64,000 nt of DNA. It comes from Corynespora cassiicola (taxonomy: Eukaryota; Ascomycota; Dothideomycetes; Pleosporales; Corynesporascaceae). Below, one piece after another: positions 9,626 through 21,649 of this stretch (position 1 is its first letter; every line of letters begins with the position of its first letter). The notes beneath the pieces are model-generated. The model did no database searches. It saw nothing but the letters and a program-made list of their open reading frames with translations, and had not been told where the DNA came from. The translations under genes were made by a program, and so were the position numbers. The DNA lies in NCBI GenBank assembly GCA_022059125.1, contig JAEUWY010000005.1, positions 1-64,000 on the forward strand, in the 5' to 3' direction.

Positions 9626-9971
9626 ATGAAATATATAGATCGCGATTCTCGGGGCCAGTACGTGAGCGTCGGATACTTTAACTGTTATTGCACTAATCCA
9701 TCCTAGTCCGCACATACACTCCCTGCCTAAACCAGAGTGGGGTGCAGTATCAGAGCTTTGTCCCCAGCGTTATATTGTTAGCTATCGACTTTCGAACAAT
9801 CGTGTAAATCCGATGGCTGGAGCACTTAGTGGAGCAATTTTTAACACTTGGAGAAGATCCATGGGTCAGATTTGGTATTGGGGGCCACCGATGCTTGTCG
9901 GTTTTCTATTGATGCAATGGGCTGAAGAACGGTTTGTGTACATTTTCCTTATCGCACATCTAATCACTTAG
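9626..9971 (+). CDS. Diverged QCR8-like protein (complex III subunit 8 paralogue), about 98 aa
   Basis: No long frame covers this gene. I join 9626-9657 to 9707-9971 across a 49-bp intron (GTACGT...CCTAG). The product has WG at 22-23, then QRYIVSYRLSNNR at 31-43, PMAGALSGAIFNTWRR at 46-61, QIWYWGPPMLV at 65-75 and MQWAEER at 80-86. These follow the fungal QCR8/UcrQ order: WG, QKGI-TYALS-NR, PLAGA, VFNTFRR, a membrane helix with PP, then NWAIER. QCR8 is a small inner-mitochondrial-membrane subunit of cytochrome bc1. The normal tail after ER (NEYLNSKAG-like) is not found. A 40-bp intron at 9932-9971 is possible but leads into A+T-rich repeat, so the 3' end may be altered or lost. A housekeeping copy is expected elsewhere. 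Could be a pseudogene. Confidence 0.62.
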
Positions 9972-9984
9972 ATGTAACTGGTGG

Positions 9985-10527
9985 TTGTGTTTCTTTATAA
10001 TAAAGCTAATATATTTTTAAAGAAATAAATTTTTGAACAGTAAGAAGGGGAGAAAGCTGTTGGTAGAAAATATACAAATAGTTTAAATCGCGAAGTCAAT
10101 ATTTAGTATATATTTTATTACAATATAAATCAAAGTAAATAAAAAAATTAAAATTAAAACTTTTTTAAAAGCTATAAGTATTATATTAAAAAAGCTATAG
10201 AAGTTTTTATATTTAGTTATACTAAACTAAAACTATATAGTAAATATAGATTAATATGAAAAACAGAAATAATACTAGTTAGATAGTTAATTAAATAGTA
10301 ACTAAAAATAATAAAAGTAATTACGTAATTAAAGAATAAATAAGTAGTTTTTATATTATAAGCTTACTAGCTTACTAATTTATAAATTAATAACTATATA
10401 AGTGTAAAAATACAGAGCGACATATTTCTAATACAGCTTAAATATTATTAAAATAAAAGTTTATAGAAGTAAAAAAAAATTATAAATTAAAATATATAGG
10501 TTTTATATAAAAAATATTTTTAAACTA
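9985..10527. other. A+T-rich flank with nothing recognisable
   Basis: Sequence switches to A+T-rich, stop-rich DNA just after the QCR8-like gene. I see no gene and no repeat I can align to the rest of the window. Confidence 0.5.
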
Positions 10528-12340
10528 TAGTAGGGTAACACGAAAAAAACTTGCTTAAAAAAATAGCAATTTTAAAACTTAAATAACTTTCTAAGTAAAC
10601 TAGTTATTAAAATAGAAAAAAAATTAGTTTAATAGAAACTTATTAAGACTTTAGGTTTTATCTAGCGTATAATTTGATCTTTTTATTTAATTATTATAAA
10701 CTTGTATACTATATATATATAAATATATATAAAATCTTAATATAAGTTTTTTATTTAAAATAATAATAATAATAGTAGAAAAAAAGAGTTTAAGAAATTA
10801 AATTATATAAATAAATTAATATTTTGTATAATATCCGTTAGCATTAATAACTGCTTTCTAACGCCTTAATAAAAATAACATATAATTTTCTATTATTTTT
10901 TATAGAATTAAATTTTATTGTTTATTTATAGCGTTTACAAATAAAGTTTTATTTTTTATTTTATTTTTTTTACCTAATAAATTAAGATTTAATTTTTTTA
11001 AATTATTTTTTAGTATAGTTTAGATATTTTCTATAGATATTAAGTCTAGGCTATAAACTGAATATTTAAATAAATCAATTTTATTTTTTTAAACTAGTTT
11101 AAAACTAGTTTAGTTAGCTATATAAATTTTTAAATTATTTTATTAAAATTTCTAGTCTATAAACTAATTAGTATTTATATTAATTTTATAATTCAATAAT
11201 TTATTAAATTTAATCTAAAAAATTAAAAAAAGGTATATAAACTAACCGGGTATATTTTAATAAATACTAATTTCCATCTTTCTTCTATCTAAATTGCTCT
11301 CTATACTAAAATAATAATATCTTAAGCTACAATTTAATTAGTATTAATTATTTTAAAAAAGGGATTTTTTTTAATTTTTTTTTTATTTATAATTTAATTT
11401 TATAAAAGCTTATTCAGCTTCTACACTTTTTTTTCTCTTTTTTATTATATATTCTTGTCTAGAACTTAGATCTTTTTCTATTACTAACTTATTAAAAAAT
11501 ATAATTTTATTTAAATTTATATTTTGTATATTTAAATTTTATTTTAGCTTTTTTTTATTTAAATAAATTCTTTTAGTACTAATTTTTATACTAGAATTTT
11601 TTTCTTTTAAATATCTTTATAAGCTTTTTTTAAATATTTTTTTATTTATTTTTTAGGTCTTTCAATTAAATCTCTATTAATAATTCTTTTATCTCTTTCG
11701 AATAGCTTAATTTTATCTTTATTTTATTATTTATTTAAGCTATTAAATAAAAAAAATTTCTTATTCGTTGTATAGTAGTATAAATACTACTTTTATTTTT
11801 ATTTAATGTATTAGAAATAGTTATTATAAGTATACTAGCTTTTAATAAAAGATTAACTTTTTTATAGTCTAAAAAGTAAGATTTTATCTTATCTTTATTA
11901 AAAAAAAATCTTTTTTAAAATATTTATTTATATACTAATTTTACTAGTTTATTATTATATAATAATTACTTATATAAGTAAAACCTAATTTTTTTAAACT
12001 TCATTTTTTTAAATATTATATTATTTTTTTAGCTCTAGTTTTTTACTTAAATATTATGTAGTAAATATAATAAAGTTAGCGTAAGATAAAAAGTTTCAAT
12101 AATTTTTTAAATAAAAAATAAATCAGCTTTTAAATTTACACTTTTTTATATTTACTTCAAGCTTATTTATAACTCTATAACTTTAATTTAAACTCTTTTT
12201 TTTTATTTTTAAACTTAGAGCTTTAATAAATATCTATTAAGTTAATTTTTCTCTATTTTTATAGCTAGTTTAGTTAAAAAGTTATATTAGTTTAAAAACT
12301 GCTATTTTTTTAATTAAACTATTTTAATATTACTCTACTG
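10528..12340 (-). mobile_element. Degenerate Tc1/mariner DNA transposon, 1,813 bp
   Basis: Terminal inverted repeats are recognisable despite RIP. The left end TAGTAGGGTAACAC pairs with the reverse complement of the right end, CAGTAGAGTAATA, and similarity continues for about 50 bp through AAAAAAATAGCA. TA dinucleotides flank both ends (10526-10527 and 12341-12342), the expected target duplication. On the minus strand near 10817-10867 the frame reads KAVINANGYYTKY then stop, matching the usual end of fungal Tc1-like transposases (AVIDANG-YTKY). The rest of the transposase is too mutated to read. Confidence 0.75.
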
Positions 12341-12342
12341 TA

Positions 12343-13330
12343 TATTTAGTATATTTTAAATAGAAATTTAATATAATAAAGTAATCTTAACTAAAATCAA
12401 AATATCTATTATAAAAAAATAGAAAAAAAATATTTGCGCGATAAATTTTAGATATAAAATAAATATAACAGACTTAAAAATTAGAAAATATAATATACTA
12501 AATATATTTATTAAATGCAGAGTAACAGTATTTATAAGTAAAACTATAAATAAGTTATATAATTTAAAACCAAATTCTAGAAAGAGAAAAGTAGTGTTAT
12601 AATTTAGTTTTAAAAAGATTTAAGCAGATAATACTAAAAATATAGCTCTAATTATATATAAAATTACGTATTTAAAAAAAAAACTACTATACTATATTAC
12701 GTAACTAAAAGAAAAATACAATTTAAAATTTATATTCTAGTAAAATAAGTATTTATAGTTTATTAACGTGTTAAAACTATACTATAAGCTATAAGTAAGG
12801 CTAGAAAGCAAGTAGCTGCTTAGATTAATTTCAAGAAATAAATACTAGTAAAATTACGTAAGTAAAATAATATATAATATACTATATAGATTTTTATATT
12901 AGTAATAAAGTATAATAAATTAATAGTTAGTTCTAAATAATAGATTTACTAATAAAGTAAATAGAATTATAAAATATAATTATATAAACTATATATATAT
13001 ATAGTAGTTATACTTACTTATATCTATTATAAATATTTACTATTAGTACTTATAAGCGCTTATTTAGCTAAAGCGTAAACTTTAAATTATATATTTTTTT
13101 AGTTACGTAATATAGTATAGCAGTTTTTTTTTAAGTGCGTAATTATATATATAATTAAAACTGTATTTTTAGTATTATCTACTTAGATCTTTTTAAAACC
13201 AGATTATAACATAATAAAAACGCTTATAAGTACTAATAGTAAATATTTATAATAAGTATTAGTAAGTATAGTTACTATATATATATATATATATATAATT
13301 CGTATAATTATACTCTATAATTATATTTAC
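12343..13330 (+). mobile_element. 3' end and LTR of an old type-A Gypsy element, interrupted
   Basis: 12343-12594 matches the 3' internal end of element A (compare 26220-26469), including the purine tract AAAGAGAAAAGTAG just before the LTR. A type-A LTR begins at 12595 (TGTTATAA). It is broken by a reversed solo LTR (12769-13211), resumes at 13212-13330, and is then cut by element C. This is one of the oldest insertions in the nest. Confidence 0.6.
12769..13211 (-). mobile_element. Solo LTR, type A, reversed, 443 bp
   Basis: It starts with TGTTAAAACTATAC and ends with GATTATAACA, so both ends carry TG...CA. The length equals those of the solo LTRs at 30842 and 43150. The flanking 5-mers TAACG (12764-12768) and TAATA (13212-13216) differ only by the changes RIP makes, so they are a plausible target duplication. 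Confidence 0.7.
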
Positions 13331-13784
13331 TGTTAAGGCTTGTTATAATACGGTTTTAGGAGAATTTAGGTAGACAACACTAAAAGCGCGGCTTTAATTA
13401 TATATATAATTACGCGCCTAAGAAGAAACTGCTGTACTATATTATATAACTAAAAAAAATATATAATTTAGAGCTTACGCTTTAGTAAAGTAAACGCTTA
13501 TAAATACTAATAGTAAGTATTTATAAAAAATACGAGTAAGCGCGGTTACTATACGAGTATATAGTTTATATAATTATACTTTATAATTATATTTACTTTA
13601 TTAGCAAATCTATTATTTAGAATTAACTATTAATCTATTATACTTTATTACTAATACAGAAACCTGTATAGTATATTACATATTATTTTACTTATATAAT
13701 TTTACTAGTACTTATTTTTAAAAATTAACCTAAGCAGCTATTTACTTTTTAGCTTTATTTATAGTCTATAGTACAGCTTTAATA

Positions 13785-14837
13785 TTATAAATACTTTTTA
13801 AAATAAGTACTACTTCAGAATTACGCGCACTTTTAATTTTAACTAGTAGTACTGTTAGTGCTAAAGCTACTACTAGTATAATTATATAATCTAACACAGC
13901 AGACAATAATTCTATTAAAATAGTAATATCTAATTTTTACTATAAAGAATAAAGTAAGTTTAAAAACTAGCTCTTACAGCTTAACTTATTTTTTAACTTT
14001 TAAAGTAAAAATATTAAAAAAAAAAAACGCGTTATGTTTGCAGCTACGTATATAAAAAATAAAATACTTTAATAGATTAAACTAGTTTTTATTAAGTATA
14101 AAAACGGCGAAGCTAACGACGACGTTAATAAATAGATAAAAGATTTTAATAAATTTAAGAAAAAGATTAAATAAGTTTTCGGAATCGCTAATAAAAATAT
14201 AATTACTAAATAAAATATTTAATATTTTAAATAACAGGCTTTAGCTGCTAACTATGCTAATAAATTTTAGTAACTGTTAATTTTTATAGAATAGAATAAT
14301 AAAGTACTTATAATAATATACTGTTAGAGACTTAAATCTAATATTAAAAAAAAATTTATACGTTCTAGAGCTTAACTTAAAACGCTTAAACAGCGTATAA
14401 ATAAGTTTATTAATATTAATTAGAAACTGTATAAACTGCGTATAGAATTACGCTAGAACTAAAACCTATAATATCAATAACGTACTAAACTAAGTTATAG
14501 TAGAAGGTACTATAACGCTAATACTAGTAAACGAATTAAACGTAAAGTAACGTATTTTATTTATAATACTTATAGTAACAAACTAATAGTTTTTAGTAAT
14601 ATCTAGAAAACAGAAAAAAAAAGTAATAAAAAAAATAATAAGTTTAAAAGTAAGGCTATAACTTACTACGCGTGTAGAAAAACAGGCTATATTATAAAAA
14701 ACTGTTAATTAAAGAATAAGGTTATTTAACAGCTAAATATATTATAAGCTACTTTAAATAACAAATCTAACGCAGATAATAAATAGAAAGTTATTATAAA
14801 CAGATTTTATAAAATAGAATTTATTTATAATAGTAAA
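13785..14837 (+). pseudogene. gag of element A, 5' part, RIP-inactivated
   Basis: Follows the 5' LTR directly and aligns with the reversed gag regions of B, C and E, which share the same junction sequence TTATAAATACTTTTTAAAAT. A CCHC-knuckle-like segment appears near 14,660-14,710 (a TACGCGTGTAGAAAAACAGG-containing stretch). Many in-frame stops. Interrupted at 14837 by element B. Confidence 0.6.
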
Positions 14838-15205
14838 TGTTAAAGCTGTGCTACAGGCTATAAGCGAGACTAGAAAGTAAGTAGCTGCTTAGATTAATTC
14901 TTAGAAATAAATACTAGTAAAGTTACGTAGTAAAATAATGTGCGATATACTGTACGAGTCTCCGTATTAGTAATAAAGCATAATAAGTTAATAGTTAATT
15001 TTAAATAATAAATTTACTAATAAGGTGAACATAATTATAGAGTATAATTATATAGACTATATATATGTGCCTAAGGCTTCTGCTTAGTACTGCTTAGTTA
15101 CTTAGTACTGCTAAACAGACTAATTAACTAAGCACGTTACGTAACCAGCTATAGCGGTATAACTCTATCAGCCCCGTTATTAGCCTATATTTATAGCTTA
15201 TAACA

Positions 15206-15870
15206 CTATCTCTTTTTTAGCCTAGTTTAGTTTTCTAAGCTAATATATAACGCGCGGGTTTTTTTTATTACTGCCTACTTTTATAATAATATCTAAAACA
15301 CTAATAGTTTTTAGTACTGTTCGCCGTTATTATTTAGCTAATTTTATTAAAGCTGTAGAAGAAGTTATAGTTTAAAAGTATTTAATTTACGTAAAGTATA
15401 AATAAGTATATAAAGTGTATATTTGTTTTAGAAAGTATAGTAAGTGTCTGCATCGCGGGCAGTGGTGCAATATTTATATTATTTAGTCTAAGTTTTAGCG
15501 TCTTACTAAAAAGAAAAAAAAATTATAATAATAAATAAAGAAGTTATATAAAGTACAGAATACAGCTGTAAAAGCGTATAAAAAAGCTTTAGAGGATTTA
15601 CAGGTGGCGAAAGCTAAAAAAAAACAGCTTCGTTAATAGATAGACTTACTTAATTATTATATAAAAAAAACTATATTAGTAGAGAAATAAAATTTAAAAG
15701 AGCAAAAGCAGCGGGAATATAAAGCGTTATCTGAAGTTTTTACTTTTAACAGTCTTTTTAAAAATTTTACTTTTAACCTTTCTCTAAGCACTTAAAACGC
15801 TATTAAGAGTTTTCCTGATAACTTTTAAAAAGTACTTATATTATCTACTAGTTTTTAAGTGTTTAGTTGT
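15206..15870 (+). pseudogene. Antisense accessory ORF of element B, cysteine-rich and coiled-coil
   Basis: It lies between the 3' LTR and the end of pol but on the opposite strand to pol. One frame reads KYSKCLHRGQWC around 15434-15468, i.e. C-x2-C-x6-C if the TAT is a RIP-changed cysteine TGT. Further on, about 15570-15640, comes KAYKKALEDLQVAKAKKKQL, a charged helical stretch, then a Glu/Lys-rich tail ending near 15858. Most in-frame stops are TAA or TAG at expected CAA/CAG positions. The same frame occurs in copies C and E. I do not know its function; a nucleic-acid or protein-binding knuckle is the simplest guess. Confidence 0.55.
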
Positions 15871-18800
15871 GTATAATATATCGCCTTTTTTTAGATATAT
15901 TTTCTTTAATTACCTCTGTATAGTAGTAGAAGTAATTTTATTTTCGGCTTTTTTTAAATAGTTGCTAATAGTTTTTTAGATTTCGTTTTAGTTTCTAAGT
16001 ATTTTCTAAATCTAAGTATTTTTTCTATTTAACTAACTATTTCTGTGCGAAATAGGTATTACGGAATTTATCTCGTTTTATTTTACAGTAGCCTACTAGC
16101 GCTTCTATTTTAAATTTAACTTTTTCTTCTGTCTCGTAATAAAAGTGTTTTTAAACTAGTATTTTAGTATTAGCAGATTCTAATAGTAATATATAAAATA
16201 CTAGATATATTCTAGTATTAGCAGGGAGTTAGAGTTTATAGTTAACTAGTCTTTTTTGTTTTAAAATTAAAAATAGTCCGACCTTAACGTAGTCTAATTT
16301 TTTACTTAGTTATATTATTTAAAAATTTTTCGTAAAAAGATATACTTTATCCCCTTTTTTTAGCTGAGATGCTATTTTTTATTTCTAATTAATATAAAAA
16401 ATAGTCTTGCGTTGTACTGTTTTAATATTTTTTTATAATTATTTATAAAGTTTTTGTAATTTTTTTAATTTATCTATTACTTAACTTATAACTAGCTTAA
16501 TTCGTTTTTTTTTAATTCTTAGTAATAGAAGATTTAGATGTATCCCGTATAATGCGTAATAAAAAAATTATTTTATTATTACTAATTCTCTGTTATTAAA
16601 TATAAGTTATACTATAAATAGTAGTAATATCTAATTATTCTGTTTTTAGTTGCTATACATCCGTAGGTATATCTTTATAGTCTAGTTTATTCTCTCTGTT
16701 TAACTGTCTGTCTGTAGATAGTATACTATTAATAATTTTTTCTTAATTCTAATAGCTAATATTAGTGTTGTCTAGTAGTTTAATATAAAAAGTTTATCTC
16801 TGTCGCTAATAATTAATTAAAATAATCTGTAATACCTAACTATGTAATTTAAAATAATCTATACTAGTTTTAGCGTAGTATAGTTATTTTTAAATAGAAT
16901 TATCTCTGCGTATTTCGTGAATCTGTCTATAACTACTAAAATAGTATTATAAAGTACTTTAGAAACTGAGTTGTAAAACGTTAGTAGTCTAGTAATAAAG
17001 TTTATAGTAATATCTATTTAGAGTTTATTTAGTATTTTTATAGTTTATAGTTTTCCGTACTAAGCGTATATACTATATTTATTTTTTTAGTATATTATAT
17101 ATTTTTTAATAAACTTTGTTACTTTGTTTTTTAATCCAGAGATATTATACGTTTATTATATTAGTTTAATCGTCTGTTTAACACCTAAATATCTGTGTAA
17201 TAGATTTTTATAATACTGCTAAATAATAGTTTAGTAAAGTTCTTCTAGTACTTATTAATATACTGTTATAATAAAATTAATGCTGCGTGCTAGCTTTAAA
17301 GTGCTATCTAGCGCTTACTTAAAAATAGCAGTTTTATTCGTTAACTTAGTTTCTATAATATCTGTTTTTTAGCTTAAAGTATTAGCTTATCTATTTTTTT
17401 TACCTAGCGTATAAACAATCTTAAATTTATATTATTTTAGTTTTTTATTTTATCTAGTATGTCGTCGGTCTAATAGTTTAGTTATTATAAATATTATTAA
17501 ATTCTTATAATTTAAGTATACTGTAAGTTCTGAATAGCTTTCTGCGTAAATTCTCTAATACTTAAAAAAGTTTATAATAGTAAGTAATTTTTTATTATAA
17601 ATATTATAGTTTTCTTTAGCTCCGCTGAACTTTCTTAAATAATAAATAATTAAATACTATTTGCCTTTTTTTTCTTAACTAATATATACTTTTATTACTA
17701 AGTTTAATGCGTCTGTTTCTATGCGTAAAAGTTTTCTACTAATAAAAGATATAAAAACTAGTAGTAATATACTTGCTTCTTTAAGTATTTTAAAAGCTTA
17801 TTATTAGTCTGTATTTTACTTAAATAGTATATCTTTTTTTATTAGTTTAGTAAGTAGTAGTGCCTTTTCTAAGTAGTAATTAATAAACTACCTGTTAAAG
17901 TTGCAGAATTCTAAAAAAAATTATATATTTTTAACATTCTTTAGCGTTAGCCAGTTCTTAACTACTTTAATTTTTTTTAAATTAATTTTAATTTTGTGTT
18001 TTTCTATAATATATTCTAAAAATTTAACTTCTTTTTTATAAAATTTATATTTCTCTAGTTTAAGTTGTAGTTCTGCTTTTTTTAAACATTCTAGTACTAT
18101 TTATACGTACTAGATGTGTTCTTTAAAATCCTTAAAAAAAACTAAAATATTATCTAAATATACAATAATAAATATATCTAGATATATTTTTAATATATTA
18201 TTAATAAGTGTTTAATATGTCGCAGGTGCGTTAGTAAAACCAAATAATATTATAAAATATTTATAGTATCTATACCGCGTCTAGAATGCTGTTTTCTATT
18301 TTTTATTTTTTTTTATACGTATTAGATTATACGCGCTTCGGAGATCTAAAGCTGTAAATATCTATACTTTAAATAGTTTATTTCTAAGCTTTTAAATATT
18401 TAGTAGTAGATATCTGTTCTTAATTATAATATTATTAAATTTTTTAAAATCTATATATAACTGTAGAGATCTATTTTTCTTAAAAACAAAAATAATTAGA
18501 TATCCCGCCTCTAACGTTGATTCGCGTATAAATTTTTTCTTAAAATTTTTATTAAAATATACTTATAATAATATAAGTTTTTTTTCTGTTAAACTGTAAA
18601 TAAGCTTAAAAGTTAAATACTTTTTTTTTTAAAAAGCTATTTCGCAGTTCTAAAACTAATACTTAAATAATACTCTATTATCTACTTTTTTTTAAAAAAA
18701 TAATTTTTATTTACTGTACTTTTTAGAGATTACAGAAGTTACGCGAGTTATTTTTAAAACTTTTACTTTTTTATTTAGTAGCTTTTTATTAGATTTAGTA

Positions 18801-21276
18801 GAGTCGACTTTTTTTCTTAAAAGCGTTTTAGTTAATTTTTTACTACCTATATTATTTAGCGTAATTTTATTTACTATTAAATGCTGCTAATATATAGGTT
18901 CTAATATAATAGCGTAATTACATTCTATAAATAAAAACTTCTTTTTTACTCAGTTAATATATAAATTATACTTTCTAAACTATAGAAGTTTTAGAATAAT
19001 ATTATAAATAGCTGTGCCTATAATGTCGAAAAAAATCTCTTTCTAATATTTTTAAATATCTATAATAGTCGTAGCTTTTTAATCTATTAATACTTTTTCT
19101 AGTATTTTTTTTCTAGTTACTGTGTAGAGAAAGTAGAGTTACTTATAAATATGCGTTTTTACTTTACTACGCTTTACAGCCTGCTGTAAAAAGTAGTTAC
19201 GCTAAGCCTCTATATCTAATAATACTTTTATCTAGTATCTATTAAGCTTAATAGGTAGTTTAACTAAGTTCTCTAGATTAGTAGCGTATAATATTTTAAA
19301 TTAATTCTAAGCGCTAAGTACTGTTCTAAAAAAAATTTATTACTAAATCTATATAAACGCTTTTTATTCTAGTAACGTTTATAATTTTTATATAAGTAGA
19401 TCTACTAGAGATCTTACGTACATCTTTTATTAACTAGTATATTTATTATAGGTTTTTCAGCTTCGTTTATTCTAAAAAAATATTATAATTATTATTTATT
19501 CTATAAGTAAGTATTATATATATATATTTTGCAGTTAAACTACTATTACGTACATTTACGTAGTTTCTTCAGAAACTATTCTGCTGCTGCCTTATCTAAG
19601 TAATAAATCTAATATTAGTTTTCTCTGCAGAATATTTATAAGTAGCTTATATACTTTAAATTTTTTAAATTTAAGTAGTATTACAGTTTTTGCGTGTTTT
19701 AGCTTCGTAAAAAACTTAAAACTATATTTAGTTTGCTATTAAAGTTTAGTAAAACTTCTAGCCTAATCTCTAAATTTAGTTAACTAATTTATTTTTATAT
19801 TTTAAAACTACGTTGTTGTCGGCGTTTTTTTAGATTTTAGTTTTTTTTATCTAAGTTGTAGTGTTTTTTTAACTATTTATATATTACAGATAATTCTTTC
19901 TACTATACAGACGTTCTTATTAAGTCTTTTCTATATTTCTTAAGAGCTTTAGCTAATTCTTATATTTTTTTAAAGTTTTTATTTATTTTAAATTGTGCGA
20001 GTTTAGGTAGCGTACTGCTATTACTATTTTTTTTAAACTTATAACTAGCGTTGCTTAGATAGTTTTTATAATTATATACTTCGCGAAAAGCTTCTTTTTT
20101 TTTAAAGCTAGATTTTTTAAATTTAACTTTTTTAAAAATACTTCTAAGTTCTGTTTAAGTATTTTTATTTTAATACTAAATATAATTAAAAAAATTTTTT
20201 ATTTTTCTGTTTTGCAGTAGTTCGATGTCGCAGATAAATTCTATCTTATAAAATTTTTCTATAATAACTTTCTATTTATCGTCTGCGTTAGATTTATTAT
20301 TTAAAGTAGTTTATAATATATTTAGCTGTTAAATAACTTTATTCTTTAATTAACAGTTTTTTGTAATATAGCCTGTCTTTCCACACACATAGCAAGTTAT
20401 AGCCTTACTTTTAAACTTATTACTTCTTTTTTTATTACCTTTTTATTCTAATTTTTAAATATTACTAAGAACTATTAGTTTGTCGCTATAGGTGTTACAA
20501 GTAAAATATATTATTTTATATTTAACTTGTTTACTAGTGTTAGCGTTATAGTATTTTTTATTATAGCTTAGTTTAGTACGTTATTAGTATTATAAGTTTT
20601 AGTTTTAGCGTAATTCTATACGCAGTTCGTACAGTTTCTAATTAATATTAATAAACTTATTTATAAGTTGTTTAAGCGTGTTAAGCTAAGCTCTAGAACG
20701 TATAAATTTTTTTTTAACGTTAGATTTAAGTTTTTAGCAGTATATTATTATAAGTGTTTTATTATTCTATTCTGTAAAGATCGACAGTTATTAAAATTTA
20801 TTAGCATAGTTAGCAGCTAAAGCCTATTATTTAAAATATTAAATATTTTATTTAGTAATTATATCTTTGTTGGCAATTCTGAAAACTTATTTAATTTTTT
20901 TTTTAAATTTATTAAAGTTTTCTATCTATTTATTAACGTCGTTGTTGGCTTCGCCGTTCTTATACTTAATAAAAGCTAGTTTAATCTATTAAAGTGCTTT
21001 GCTTTTTATATACGTAGCTATAAATATAACGCGTTTTTTTTACTTAACGTTTTTACTTTAAAAGTTAAAAAATAAGTTAAGCTGTAAGAGCTAGTTTTTA
21101 AGCTTATTTCGTTCTCTATAGTAGAAGTTAGATATTACTACTTTAATAGAATTATTATCTGCTATGTTAAGTTATATAATTATACTAGTAGTAGCTTTAG
21201 CACTAACAGTACTACTAGTTAAAATTAAGAGTACGCGTGATTCTGAAGTAGTACTTATTTTAAAAAGTATTTATAA
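15871..21276 (-). pseudogene. gag-pol of element B, RIP-inactivated
   Basis: Minus-strand polyprotein in order gag, protease, reverse transcriptase, RNase H, integrase, chromodomain. Readable landmarks are the YLDN catalytic motif of RT (codons at 18160-18149; the second D of YLDD changed to N by RIP) and a chromodomain frame VKxKKYLDLENT near 16,000-16,080, where x is a stop at the usual Trp. This integrase-then-chromodomain order defines Ty3/Gypsy chromoviruses. Numerous stops make it inactive. Confidence 0.75.
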
Positions 21277-21649
21277 TATTAAAACTGTGCTATAGATTAT
21301 AAGCGAGGCTAAAGAGTAAGTAGCTGTTTAGATTAATTTTTAAAAATAAGTACTAGTAGAGTTACGTAGTAAAACGATATGCGATATACTGTACAGGTCT
21401 CTGTATTAGCAATAGAGTATAATAAATTAATAGTTAATTCTAAATAATAGATTTGCTAATAAAGTAAATATAATTATAGAGTATAATTATATAGACTATA
21501 TATATATGCCTGAGGCTTCTGTTTAGTACTGTTTAGTTGCTTAGTACTGCTAAGCAGGCTAATTAACTAAATACGTTACGTAACTAGTTATAGCGGTGCG
21601 ACCCTGTCGGCCCCGTTATTAGCTTATATTTATAGCTTATAATAGTAAA

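Larger units (their letters stand above)
14838..21644 (-). mobile_element. Gypsy chromovirus B (type-B LTRs, 368 bp), complete structure, reversed
   Basis: Left LTR 14838-15205 and right LTR 21277-21644, both 368 bp. A perfect 5-bp duplication GTAAA flanks it (14833-14837 and 21645-21649), proving insertion into gag of element A. On the minus strand the order is 5' LTR, gag (about 19,900-21,276), protease, RT with YLDNILVF (YLDN codons at 18160-18149), RNase H, integrase, chromodomain (about 16,000-16,080), an antisense frame, purine tract AAAAAAGAGATAG, 3' LTR. Coding frames are full of stops from RIP. It is the innermost full element at this site, hence younger than A and C. Confidence 0.9.

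Noticed and set aside
1395..9971. Classic secondary-metabolite cluster with a backbone synthase
   Set aside because: No ketosynthase, adenylation or terpene-synthase motif in any frame of either gene island.
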